From Rhizobium indicum (GTDB taxonomy: Bacteria; Pseudomonadota; Alphaproteobacteria; Rhizobiales; Rhizobiaceae), in the NCBI RefSeq assembly GCF_005862305.2, contig NZ_CP054021.1, positions 3,947,501 to 4,011,500 of the forward strand: a stretch of 64,000 bases of DNA, in the 5' to 3' direction. The notes beneath the pieces are model-generated. The model was not told where the DNA came from. It was given only the letters and a program-made list of their open reading frames with translations, and ran no database searches. Positions within the stretch are counted from its first letter, which is position 1, and the number at the start of each line of letters is the position of its first letter. A program made the position numbers and the translations under genes. Shown here piece after piece: positions 45,174 through 53,473 of the stretch.

Positions 45174-46187
45174 ATGTCGACCATCAAGACCGCAGTTTCC
45201 GCAGCAGCACTCCTGACAGCTTCCGCCGTCGGCGCGCTTGCCGATCCGGTACTCGAACCGACAACGCAGAAATTCATCGACGGGCTTGCCGGCGGCAAGC
45301 CGATCTACACGCTGTCGCCGGCCGATGCCCGCAATGTTCTGGCGGGCGCGCAGAAGGGCGACGTGAAGAAGCTTGCCGCCCAGGAAGAGGACAGGGTCAT
45401 CAGGGCCGGTCCGACAGGCAACATCAAGCTGCGCATCGTCCGCCCGGAACATGCCAAGGGCACGCTGCCGGTCATTCTCTATTTCCATGGCGGCGGCTGG
45501 GTGCTGGGCGATGCCGATACACATGATCGGCTGGTGCGCGAGATCGCCAACGGCGCCGATGCCGCCGTCGTCTTCGTTGACTACGAGCGCTCTCCGGAAG
45601 CCCGCTATCCCGTTGCCATCGAGCAGGCCTATGCTGCGACCAAATATGTCGCCGAGCATGCCAAGGAGTTCAAGGTCGATGCCTCCCGACTCGCGGTCGC
45701 AGGCGATAGCGTCGGCGGCAACATGGCGGCGGTGGTGACGCTGCTTGCCAAGGAGCGTGGCGGTCCTGCAATCGACCAGCAGGTGCTGTTCTACCCCGTC
45801 ACCGACGCCAATTTCGACAATGGGTCCTACAACCAGTTCGCCGATGGGCCGTGGCTGACCAAGGAAGCGATGAAGTGGTTCTGGAACGCCTATCTGCCCG
45901 ACGAGACCAAGCGCAAGGAGCCGACGGCCTCACCGCTGCAGGCGTCGCTGGAGCAGTTGAACGGCCTGCCGCCGGCGCTGGTCATCGTTGACGAAAACGA
46001 CGTGCTGCGCGATGAGGGTGAGGCCTATGCCCGCAAGCTCAGCCAGGCCGGTGTCCGCGTCACGTCGATGCGATACAACGGCACGATCCACGACTTCGTG
46101 CTGCTGAACGCGATTGCCGAAACGCCTGCGGCGCGCAGTGCGATTGCGGTCGCGAACGACACGCTTCACAGCGCGCTTCACAAGTAA
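45174..46187 (+). CDS. Secreted alpha/beta-hydrolase (HSL-type esterase)
   Basis: A 337-residue hydrolase with a signal peptide (MSTIKTAVSAAALLTASAVGALA) and the hormone-sensitive-lipase features: oxyanion motif YFHGGGWVLGD, nucleophile elbow AGDSVGGNMAA, acid in VIVDENDVLRDEGEAYA and the catalytic His in TIHDFVLLNA. It would hydrolyse short-chain esters in the periplasm. AGAGGACAAG precedes the ATG. Divergent from the OhrR-like regulator, which probably represses it. Confidence 0.88.
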   Translation: MSTIKTAVSAAALLTASAVGALADPVLEPTTQKFIDGLAGGKPIYTLSPADARNVLAGAQKGDVKKLAAQEEDRVIRAGPTGNIKLRIVRPEHAKGTLPVILYFHGGGWVLGDADTHDRLVREIANGADAAVVFVDYERSPEARYPVAIEQAYAATKYVAEHAKEFKVDASRLAVAGDSVGGNMAAVVTLLAKERGGPAIDQQVLFYPVTDANFDNGSYNQFADGPWLTKEAMKWFWNAYLPDETKRKEPTASPLQASLEQLNGLPPALVIVDENDVLRDEGEAYARKLSQAGVRVTSMRYNGTIHDFVLLNAIAETPAARSAIAVANDTLHSALHK

Positions 46188-46193
46188 AACCAA

Positions 46194-47378
46194 TCAGTCT
46201 GCGGACGGGAGAGGCCCGGCGGTTTCGCCGGGCTTTCTGCTTCTTGGGAGCGACTTGGTGGCAAACTGCCAGGCCTTCTTCCATTTCGGCGTGATGACGC
46301 CGTTGGCGGCGCGGATATTGTTGATGAACTGCAGCGTCGCCGCTTCCCAGGAATATTGCATGGCGAGTTCACGCGCCTTCTCTCGCGAGGCGGAGAGGGC
46401 GGCTAGGCAGGCGGCCTGTAGGTTCTGGTCGAGCGCCCCGACTTCGCTATCCTCGCCGATGATGTCGAGCGGGCCGGTGACCGGATAAGCTGCGACCGGC
46501 ACGCCCGATGCCAGCGCCTCGAGGATGGTGTTGCCGAAGGTGTCGGTGAGCGAGGGAAAGACGAAGACATCGGCCTGGGCGTAGGTTTTCGCCAGATCCT
46601 CGCCGAACTGCACGCCCGCGAAGAAGACGTCGGGATATTGCTTTTCAAGCTCGGCGCGGGCAGGACCGTCGCCGACGACGACCTTGGAACCCGGCAGATC
46701 GAGATCGAGGAAAGCCGGCAGGTTCTTTTCCAGCGCCACGCGGCCGACGGTCATGAAGATCGGGCGCGCCAAGCCGAACGGGGTTTCCTCGAGCGCCATC
46801 GGACGGAACTGCGTGGCGTCAATGCCGCGGCTCCAGGGCATGAGGTTGCGGATGCCCTTTTCCGACAGTTCGCGGGCAAGGCTCGGCGTCGCCACCATGC
46901 AGCCGGCGCCGCCATTGTGGAACCAGCGAACGAAGGAGTAGAGCCAGCTCTTCGGTATCGGCAGGCGCGCGGAAACGTATTCCGGGAAGCGGGTGTGGTA
47001 GCTCGTCGAAAACGGCATGCGGTTTCTCAGGCACCAGCGGCGAGCGGTCAGCCCCAGCGGACCTTCGGTGGCAATATGCACGTAGGACGGATTGTGCTTT
47101 TCGATCTCGCGGGCGATGCGGCGGTAATTGGCGATCGACAGGCGGATCTCAGGATAGGTCGGGCAGGGGATGCTGTTGAATCGCTCCGGCGTCACCATCG
47201 AAACCTCGACGCCCATCTTCGCCAGTTCGCGGTTGGTGTTCTCGATCGAGCGCACGACGCCGTTGACCTGTGGGTGCCAGGCATCGGTGACAATCACCAG
47301 CCTCTCAGGCAGGTTCCCGGCGGCTGCGGCATTGGCCCAGCTCTCGCCGCTGTAAGTGTTTGCCGGACGTTGCAGCAT
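46194..47378 (-). CDS. Glycosyltransferase family 4 protein
   Basis: A 394-residue GT-B glycosyltransferase: LVIVTDAWHPQVNGVVRSIENTNRE at the N-terminus, mid-domain HIATEGPLGLTARRWC, and the C-terminal donor site VFVFPSLTDTFGNTILEALASGVPVAAYP (E-x7-E region). These segments match the family that adds mannose, glucose or glucuronate to lipids such as diacylglycerol. Start ATG 47378 is preferred; the frame opens at 47414. The acceptor is not clear from sequence. It is convergent with the esterase, 6 bases apart. Confidence 0.85.
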   Translation of the reverse strand: MLQRPANTYSGESWANAAAAGNLPERLVIVTDAWHPQVNGVVRSIENTNRELAKMGVEVSMVTPERFNSIPCPTYPEIRLSIANYRRIAREIEKHNPSYVHIATEGPLGLTARRWCLRNRMPFSTSYHTRFPEYVSARLPIPKSWLYSFVRWFHNGGAGCMVATPSLARELSEKGIRNLMPWSRGIDATQFRPMALEETPFGLARPIFMTVGRVALEKNLPAFLDLDLPGSKVVVGDGPARAELEKQYPDVFFAGVQFGEDLAKTYAQADVFVFPSLTDTFGNTILEALASGVPVAAYPVTGPLDIIGEDSEVGALDQNLQAACLAALSASREKARELAMQYSWEAATLQFINNIRAANGVITPKWKKAWQFATKSLPRSRKPGETAGPLPSAD

Positions 47379-47577
47379 GTCACGATTTCCATCCGCGTCG
47401 CAGTGATATGCCAACGCTCAACCCCTAAGCGGGGTTCCGGAACGGCGATTCCCGCTTCTCTATTTTGAGGCATGACCATGATGGAAATATTACAGCCCAT
47501 ATTGCGAGGATTGCAGGGCTTTCGCCGGTCTGATCGCCCCGATTATGTCGGCGGCTGGCGGCGGTTGTTTTTCATTT

Positions 47578-47616
47578 GAAAGAAGAAAGTCACGGCGCCG
47601 GTCGTGGACCGACGCC
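47578..47616 (-). terminator. Rho-independent terminator of glnII
   Basis: On the minus strand GGCGTCGGTC pairs with GACCGGCGCC (one G-U pair, loop CAC), 10 bases after the glnII stop codon, followed by a T-rich stretch (TGACTTTCTTCTTT). Confidence 0.8.
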
Positions 47617-47626
47617 GCCTGGGAGG

Positions 47627-48667
47627 TCAAGCTGCAGCGGAAGCCGAGCTTGCGGTCGGAACTTCCGAGATCGTCTTCAGAACCTGCGAAGCGATCTGGT
47701 AGGGGCAGCCCTGCGAATTCGGGCGGCGATCTTCCAGATAGCCCTTGTAGTCGTTCTTGACGAAGGAGTGCGGCACGCGGATCGAGGCACCACGGTCGGC
47801 AACGCCGTAGGAGAACTTGTTCCACGGAGCCGTCTCGTGCTTGCCGGTCAGGCGCTTGTCGTTGTCAGGACCGTAGACGTCGATGTGGTCCATCAGGTTC
47901 TTGTCGAACTGCGCCATCAGCGCTTCGAAATAAGCCTTGCCGCCGACTTCGCGCATGTACTTGGTCGAGAAGTTGCAATGCATGCCCGAGCCGTTCCAGT
48001 CGGTGTCGCCGAGCGGCTTGCAGTGATACTCGATGTCGATGCCGTACTTTTCGGTCAGGCGCTGCAGGAGGTAGCGTGCCATCCAGATCTGGTCGGCGGC
48101 CTTCTTGGAGCCCTTGCCGAAAATCTGGAATTCCCACTGGCCCTTGGCCACTTCGGCATTGATGCCTTCGTGATTGATGCCGGCAGCGAGGCAGAGGTCG
48201 AGATGCTCTTCGACGATTTCGCGGGCAACGTCGCCGACGTTCGAATAGCCGACGCCGGTGTAATAAGGGCCCTGCGGAGCGGGGTAGCCCTGCTCAGGGA
48301 AGCCGAGCGGACGGCCGTTCTGGTAGAAGAAATATTCCTGCTCGAAGCCGAACCAGGCGTCTTCGTCGTCGAGGATGGTGGCGCGGGCATTCGATGCGTG
48401 CGGCGTGACGCCATCCGGCATCATGACTTCGCACATGACGAGAGCGCCGTTGGTGCGGGCCGGGTCGGGATAGATGGCGACCGGCTTCAGCACGCAATCG
48501 GAGCTGCGGCCTTCAGCCTGCTGCGTCGAGGAGCCGTCAAAGCCCCAGAGCGGAAGCTGTTCCAGCGTCGGGAATACGTCGAATTCCTTGATCTGCGTCT
48601 TGCCACGCAGGTTCGGTACCGGAGTGTACCCATCGAGCCAAATATACTCGAGCTTATATTTTGTCAT
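47627..48667 (-). CDS. glnII: Glutamine synthetase type II
   Basis: A 346-residue eukaryote-like glutamine synthetase (GSII), the second ammonia-assimilating enzyme of rhizobia. Typical marks: KLEYIWLDGYTPVPNLRGKT, WGFDGSSTQQAEGRSSD, DEDAWFGFEQEYFFY, INAEVAKGQWEFQI and HETAPWNKFSYGVADRGASIRVP. ATG 48667 begins the family N-terminus; an in-frame ATG at 48730 lies in the leader. A sigma-54 type promoter lies about 90 bases upstream, and gstI diverges, in line with NtrC activation under nitrogen limitation and translational inhibition by GstI as reported in R. leguminosarum. Confidence 0.95.
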   Translation of the reverse strand: MTKYKLEYIWLDGYTPVPNLRGKTQIKEFDVFPTLEQLPLWGFDGSSTQQAEGRSSDCVLKPVAIYPDPARTNGALVMCEVMMPDGVTPHASNARATILDDEDAWFGFEQEYFFYQNGRPLGFPEQGYPAPQGPYYTGVGYSNVGDVAREIVEEHLDLCLAAGINHEGINAEVAKGQWEFQIFGKGSKKAADQIWMARYLLQRLTEKYGIDIEYHCKPLGDTDWNGSGMHCNFSTKYMREVGGKAYFEALMAQFDKNLMDHIDVYGPDNDKRLTGKHETAPWNKFSYGVADRGASIRVPHSFVKNDYKGYLEDRRPNSQGCPYQIASQVLKTISEVPTASSASAAA

Positions 48668-48756
48668 CGTGACTCTCTCAATGCTACGAAGGTGAGCAAA
48701 TCCGGAGGTGATCTCGGCGCGCAAGCGCATCCGACCGCCAGGGATGACGCTTTAAA

Positions 48757-48772
48757 AGCACGTAGCGTGCCA
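48757..48772 (-). promoter_or_regulatory. Sigma-54 promoter of glnII
   Basis: Reading the minus strand, TGGCACGCTACGTGCT has the -24 GG and -12 GC exactly 10 bases apart and is close to the TGGCACG-N4-TTGCT consensus. It would place the transcript start about 80 bases before the glnII ATG at 48667. Confidence 0.85.
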
Positions 48773-49014
48773 GTTTTGGCGCTATGCGAAAGAAAGATCG
48801 CGAATCAGCGTGCCGGCCGATTTTTTCCCTTTTGGAAAATCGGGCTGTTTTTAACGCTCGCAGGCGGTATCGCCCATCAAAACGCAGTTTTTTCATCTGG
48901 AACCGGATGAAAATTGTGGCGTTAGGCTGAAATGATGAAGTGTTAAACAAATTATCGGAAGCTTTTAGCCGAGACAGCATGCCGACCGATTACAATTGCA
49001 ACATTGCCCTTATT

Positions 49015-49041
49015 TTATGCAATTTGCATAAACTATGTGCA
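49015..49041. promoter_or_regulatory. NtrC-like site in the glnII-gstI intergenic region
   Basis: TGCATAAACTATGTGCA (49025-49041) has TGCA-N9-TGCA spacing like NtrC sites. It overlaps a perfect palindrome TTATGCAATTTGCATAA (49015-49031). It lies 60-85 bases before gstI, where NtrC could repress it, and about 250 bases upstream of the glnII sigma-54 promoter, where an activator could bind. Confidence 0.6.
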
Positions 49042-49099
49042 TTGTGCTATGTAGATGGTCCTGAAATGTTGATGCGCCGAACTGAATGGAGGCGATCTC

Positions 49100-49291
49100 A
49101 TGCCCACCGGTTTCCATCGCGAATCCGCTACGATCTACCAGTTTCCCGTTAAGGCGATACGAAACGCCAACCGGTTCGAACGCGCCAGGCTGATGGAGCG
49201 CGAGGCCGCAGACGTCTGCGATGCTGCGCTCGACAGCTGCTGGTACCATGACGAGGCAGTTCGCGACGGCGATCGGCCGACGAAGTCCTGA
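49100..49291 (+). CDS. gstI: GstI, translational inhibitor of glnII (DUF2735)
   Basis: A 63-residue basic protein beginning MPTGFHRESATIYQFPVKA, the DUF2735 pattern (YQFPV). Its size and divergent position from glnII match GstI of R. leguminosarum, reported to block translation of glnII mRNA and to be repressed by NtrC, so that glnII is expressed only under nitrogen limitation. GGAGG lies 7 bases before the ATG. Identification rests on context, size and remembered family sequence. Confidence 0.85.
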   Translation: MPTGFHRESATIYQFPVKAIRNANRFERARLMEREAADVCDAALDSCWYHDEAVRDGDRPTKS

Positions 49292-49418
49292 TTTCTTCTG
49301 GCAGCGGGGCAAACGATGCGGACAAAGCGGGGAGCGCTCGCACATGGCGTTCATACTGCGTCCGCATGTGCGGCCCAAAAGCATGTTTCGCTAAGCGAAT
49401 CTGAAAGATCGCGCCGCT

Positions 49419-50339
49419 TTAGCCGCCATCCAATCCAAGCTTTTCCCTTACGACCAATGCGCCATGTTCGCTGACGACGCGGGCAGCGACCTTTGCTGCG
49501 AAGCGGGCGGCGGCAGACGCATCGCCTGCTTCGAGATATCGTGCGAGAAAAGCGCCGTTGAAGCTGTCGCCGGCGCTGGTCGTGTCGACCACCTTCTCCA
49601 CCTTTTCGGCCGGAACGAAGGTCTGCTCGCCGGCAAAATTCAGCGTAACACCCTCCGCGCCGTTCTTGACGACGATATGGACGGCACCCAGTGCGCGGTA
49701 GCGGTGGATCGTCGCCTCGATGGAATCATCGCCGAAATGGGCCGCCTCGTCGTCGAAGCTCGGCATGACGAGCACGGAGGAGCGGGCACCTTCGCTGATC
49801 GTCGTGTGCATTACGTCGTAGCTCGACCAAAGCCGCGGGCGGATGTTCGGATCGAAGACGACGAGCTTGCCTGCGGCCTTGGCGCGACGGACTTCGGCAA
49901 GCAAAGTCTCGGCATCCTCATGCGGCAGTATGGCAAGCGTGATGCCGGAGAAATAGACGACTTCAGCGCTCTCCACCGCCTCGCGCAGGCGGTCCGGATC
50001 GGCGGCCAGGCTGCGGGCAGCCGAGCTGTCGCGCCAGTAGCTGAAGGAGCGTTCGCCGTCCTTCAGGTTGATCATGTAAAGGCCCGGCGTCCTGCCCCTG
50101 ATGCGGCGAATGAGGCTGGTGCCGATGCCCGCCTTGTCGATAAAGGCCGCCATCTCGTCCGACATGGCGTCGTCGCCGAGCGCGGTGAAGTAGTCGACCG
50201 ACCAGTCGGCGGCAAGGCAGGCGCGGGCATACCAGGCGGTGTTGAAGGTATCGCCGGCAAAGCCCTTGCGCAGCAGACCATCGCCTGCCTGCGAGAGTTC
50301 CACCATGCATTCACCGATCGATAGAAACCGTCTGCTCAC
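49419..50339 (-). CDS. kdgK: 2-dehydro-3-deoxygluconokinase (PfkB family)
   Basis: A 306-residue ribokinase-like sugar kinase. N-terminal FLSIGECMVELSQ, GFAGDTFNTAWYARACL, YFTALGDDAMSDEM and the C-terminal VVDTTSAGDSFNGAFLARYL with the catalytic Asp (TTSAGDSF) are typical of KDG kinases. It phosphorylates 2-keto-3-deoxygluconate in the Entner-Doudoroff side of hexuronate use. No kdgA or uronate genes are adjacent, so another sugar substrate cannot be excluded. Confidence 0.85.
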   Translation of the reverse strand: MSRRFLSIGECMVELSQAGDGLLRKGFAGDTFNTAWYARACLAADWSVDYFTALGDDAMSDEMAAFIDKAGIGTSLIRRIRGRTPGLYMINLKDGERSFSYWRDSSAARSLAADPDRLREAVESAEVVYFSGITLAILPHEDAETLLAEVRRAKAAGKLVVFDPNIRPRLWSSYDVMHTTISEGARSSVLVMPSFDDEAAHFGDDSIEATIHRYRALGAVHIVVKNGAEGVTLNFAGEQTFVPAEKVEKVVDTTSAGDSFNGAFLARYLEAGDASAAARFAAKVAARVVSEHGALVVREKLGLDGG

Positions 50340-50354
50340 CTTGTCCTCCCGGCA

Positions 50355-50452
50355 CTAGAGCGCCGCGCGTCCAAGGACGCGCTAAGGACGCTCTATCACT
50401 TTGAATTGGCGCATACCCCCGAGAATCGATTCCGATTTTCGGGGGTATGCGC
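50355..50452. repeat. Composite palindromic repeat, copy 3 (inverted)
   Basis: AGAGCGCCGCGCGTCC...GGACGCTCT, then GCGCATACCCCCGAGAATCGATTCCGATTTTCGGGGGTATGC. The same element as at 35570 and 42011, in the opposite orientation. It lies between kdgK and oppF, upstream of kdgK transcription and downstream of the opp operon. Confidence 0.8.
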
Positions 50453-50537
50453 TGGCCCTCATTCGCTGATACGCGGAGAGTATGAAGGTGGCAAGCGCCT
50501 ATATTCGGGAATGGAACCCCGCCTTCGCGGGCGAGGC

Positions 50538-50559
50538 AAAGGCCGCTTGCGCGGCCTTT
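50538..50559 (-). terminator. Terminator hairpin of the opp operon
   Basis: AAAGGCCGC (50538-50546) and GCGGCCTTT (50551-50559) form a 9-bp stem with a 4-base loop, 8 bases after the oppF stop. The T-run is partly inside the stem, so efficiency is uncertain. Confidence 0.6.
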
Positions 50560-50566
50560 GTATCAC

Positions 50567-51553
50567 TCATGGCCTGTCCATGTGATAACAGGCGGCCTTC
50601 TGGCCGGGGCGGACCTCCTCGGTCGGCGGCATTTCGGTGCGACAGATGTCGGTCGCCTTCCAGCAGCGCGGTGAGAAGACGCAACCCTTCGGCGGATTGA
50701 GCGGCGAGGGCGGGTCACCCTGCAGGCGGATGCGGGTGCGCAGGCGCGCAAGCTTCGGATCCGGGATCGGCGCGGCGGAAAAGAGCGCCTGCGTATAGGG
50801 GTGGGCGGGGTGATCGAAGACGGTGGCACAACTGCCTGCTTCCACCACCCTACCGAGATAGAGCACCAGCACATCGTCGGAGATCAGCCGCACAACGGAG
50901 AGGTCGTGGCTGATGAAGATCAACGTCAGGCCGAATTCCTTGCGCAGCTTGCGCAGAAGCGTGATGACCTGGCCCTGGATCGAGACGTCGAGGGCCGAAA
51001 CCGGCTCGTCGCAAATGATGAGCTTCGGCTTGGTGACGACCGCGCGCGCGATGCCGATGCGTTGCGCCTGGCCGCCGGAGAATTCGTGCGGGTAGCGGTT
51101 GATCATCTCCGGCACCAGGCCGACGGCGGTCATGATCTCGCGGACCCGCTCGGTGCGCTCGGCCCTTGATAGCTTCGGCTCGAAGACTGTGAGAGGCTCG
51201 GCGATGATGTCTCCAACAGTCATGCGCGGGTCGAGCGAGGCGATCGGATCCTGGAAGATGATCTGCATGTCGCGGCGGGCGGCTCGCATTTCCTCGTCCG
51301 ACAGGTCGAGCAGGTTGCGGCCCTGCCAGAGGATGCGGCCCTTCTGCGATTTCAACAGCCGCAGGATGGACCGGCCGAGCGTCGACTTGCCGCAGCCGGA
51401 TTCGCCGACGATACCGAGCGTGCGGCCTTCGCTGAGGTCGAAGCTGACATTGTTGACGGCGGTGAGGAAGATCGGCGGCTTGAAGAGGCCTTTCGCCGGC
51501 AGTTCGAATTGGGTCGTCAGGTTCTCGACCCTCAGAAGCGATCGTTCAGCCAT
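50567..51553 (-). CDS. oppF: Oligopeptide ABC transporter ATPase OppF
   Basis: A 328-residue ATPase of the peptide/nickel family. Walker A GESGCGKSTLG, signature FSGGQAQRIGIARA, Walker B LIICDEPVSALD and the C-terminal oligopeptide-specific Cys region (PKGCVFSPRCWKATDICR) that binds an iron-sulfur cluster in relatives. It overlaps oppD by 8 bases and pairs with OppD to power uptake through OppBC. Confidence 0.9.
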   Translation of the reverse strand: MAERSLLRVENLTTQFELPAKGLFKPPIFLTAVNNVSFDLSEGRTLGIVGESGCGKSTLGRSILRLLKSQKGRILWQGRNLLDLSDEEMRAARRDMQIIFQDPIASLDPRMTVGDIIAEPLTVFEPKLSRAERTERVREIMTAVGLVPEMINRYPHEFSGGQAQRIGIARAVVTKPKLIICDEPVSALDVSIQGQVITLLRKLRKEFGLTLIFISHDLSVVRLISDDVLVLYLGRVVEAGSCATVFDHPAHPYTQALFSAAPIPDPKLARLRTRIRLQGDPPSPLNPPKGCVFSPRCWKATDICRTEMPPTEEVRPGQKAACYHMDRP

Positions 51554-52553
51554 GGTTCAGCAGCTCCTCGCGACGCGGGAAGGGGTGGTAGCATGCGGCG
51601 CAGTGATGCGGCGCCAGCACTTCGAGCGGTGGCGGGCGGTCGATGCAATCGTCCTGGACCTGCGAACAGCGTGGCGAGAAATTGCAGCCCTTCGGCAGGT
51701 GCTGCAGGTTCGGCGGACGTCCGGGGATGACGACGAGGTCGTCGACATCCTGGTCCGGCCGCGGGATCGAGGCATGCAGTGCTGCGGTATAGGGATGGGC
51801 CGGATTGTCGAAGAGCTCATCGACCGGCGCTTCCTCGACGATGCGGCCGGCATACATGACGGCGACGCGGTCGGCGAGGCCGGCAACGACGCCGAGATCG
51901 TGGGTGATCATGATCAGCGCCGTGTTCATCTCCGCCGTCAGATCGTTGAAGAGATCGAGGATCTGCGCCTGGATGGTGACGTCGAGTGCGGTCGTCGGCT
52001 CGTCGGCGATCAACAGTTTCGGCCGGGTGAGCAGCGCCATGGCGATGACGATGCGCTGGCGCATGCCGCCGGAGAGTTCGTGCGGGTAGAGATGGAAGCG
52101 CCGCGTCGGGTCGGGGATGCCCACACGCTTGAGCATGTCGAGGGCTGCCGCCGATGCAGCGCGCGCCGTCAGCCCGCCGTGAACCTCGAGCTGTTCCGTC
52201 AGCTGCCGGGAAATCTTCAGCGATGGATTGAGGGCGGTCATCGGATCCTGGAAGACCATGGCCATGTCCTTGCCGCGGATCTGGTCGAGCTCGCGCGGTT
52301 TCAGCGCCAGCACGTCCTTGCCTTCGAGCAGCGCCTGTCCCGTCGTTTTGCCGTTCTTGGCAAGCAGGCCCATGATACCGAGGAAGGTCTGGCTCTTGCC
52401 CGAACCGGACTCGCCGACGATGGCGATGCGTTCGCCGCGTTTGACCGTCAGGTTCATGTTGGAGACTGCCTTGACCTCTCCATCCGGCGTTTTGAAGGTG
52501 ATCGAATAGTCTTTGAGTTCGAGAAGGGTGTCTTTTTGTGTTTCTTGGGACAT
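51546..52553 (-). CDS. oppD: Oligopeptide ABC transporter ATPase OppD
   Basis: A 335-residue ATPase with Walker A GESGSGKSQTFLG, signature LSGGMRQRIVIAMAL, Walker B LLIADEPTTALD and the Cys-rich tail PKGCNFSPRCSQVQDDC. ATG 52553 opens the family N-terminus (MSQETQKDTLLELKDYSI) two bases after the oppC stop; the frame continues upstream inside oppC without homology. It works as a heterodimer with OppF. Confidence 0.9.
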   Translation of the reverse strand: MSQETQKDTLLELKDYSITFKTPDGEVKAVSNMNLTVKRGERIAIVGESGSGKSQTFLGIMGLLAKNGKTTGQALLEGKDVLALKPRELDQIRGKDMAMVFQDPMTALNPSLKISRQLTEQLEVHGGLTARAASAAALDMLKRVGIPDPTRRFHLYPHELSGGMRQRIVIAMALLTRPKLLIADEPTTALDVTIQAQILDLFNDLTAEMNTALIMITHDLGVVAGLADRVAVMYAGRIVEEAPVDELFDNPAHPYTAALHASIPRPDQDVDDLVVIPGRPPNLQHLPKGCNFSPRCSQVQDDCIDRPPPLEVLAPHHCAACYHPFPRREELLNHG

Positions 52554-52555
52554 TC

Positions 52556-53473
52556 TTATCGATCCTTCGGGTCGAACGCGTCGCGCAGGCCGTCGCCGAT
52601 GAAGAGCAGGCTGAGCAGCAGGGCCACGAGGAAGCTCGCCGGGAAGACCAGCAGCCACGGCATGCTTTCCATGGCATCGGTTCCCTCGGCGATCAGCGTG
52701 CCGAGCGAGGTCAGCGGTTCCTGCACGCCGAAGCCGAGATAGGAAAGGAAGCTTTCGGTGGCGATGATTTCAGGCACCGTCAACGCTGCGAAGATGACCA
52801 CGGGTCCGACGAGGTTCGGGATGATGTGCTTGATGATGATCTTGAACGGCCGCTGCCCGGATGCGCGGGCCGCTTCGATGAATTCGCGGTGCTTGATCGA
52901 CAGCGTCTGGCCGCGGACGATGCGGGCCATGGTCAGCCATTCCAGCGCGCCGATCGCGGCAAAGAGCAGATAGACGTTGCGGCCGAAGATCACCATCAGC
53001 AGGATGACGAAGAGGATATAGGGAAGCGCATACATGATATCGACGAAGCGCATCATGATCGCATCCAGCCTGCCGCCGATATATCCCGATACCGCCCCGT
53101 AGAGCACGCCGATGAAGACGGAGACGACGGTCGCCGTCAGCGCGACGGCAAGCGAGACGCGAGTGCCGTAGAGGACGCGGGCGAGAAGGTCGCGGCCGTT
53201 CGGGTCGGTGCCGAAATAGTGGCCGGTTTCGATCGAGGGCGGTATGCGGAAGGCCGCCCAATCAGGATCCTCATAGTTGAAGGGAATGAACCAGGGGCCG
53301 AGGAAGGCGGCGAGGATCAGAACAGTCAGGACGACGATCGACAGGACGGCCGCCTTGTTGCGCCCGAGTCGGCGCAAGGCATCCTTGGTGAGCGAGCGGC
53401 TTTCGGGCGCAAGGCCCTCCGCCTCCAGAAGCTCCTGGGCAAGCAGCTCGCGTTTTGCGGGGTTGAGGATCAT
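52556..53473 (-). CDS. oppC: Oligopeptide ABC transporter permease OppC
   Basis: A 305-residue permease with an N-terminal helix, a long periplasmic loop (GTDPNGRDLLARVLYGTRVSL) and the BPD_transp_1 core with the coupling EAARASGQRPFKIIIKHIIP segment. The ATG at 53473 overlaps the oppB stop (ATGA). Forms the channel with OppB. Confidence 0.92.
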   Translation of the reverse strand: MILNPAKRELLAQELLEAEGLAPESRSLTKDALRRLGRNKAAVLSIVVLTVLILAAFLGPWFIPFNYEDPDWAAFRIPPSIETGHYFGTDPNGRDLLARVLYGTRVSLAVALTATVVSVFIGVLYGAVSGYIGGRLDAIMMRFVDIMYALPYILFVILLMVIFGRNVYLLFAAIGALEWLTMARIVRGQTLSIKHREFIEAARASGQRPFKIIIKHIIPNLVGPVVIFAALTVPEIIATESFLSYLGFGVQEPLTSLGTLIAEGTDAMESMPWLLVFPASFLVALLLSLLFIGDGLRDAFDPKDR

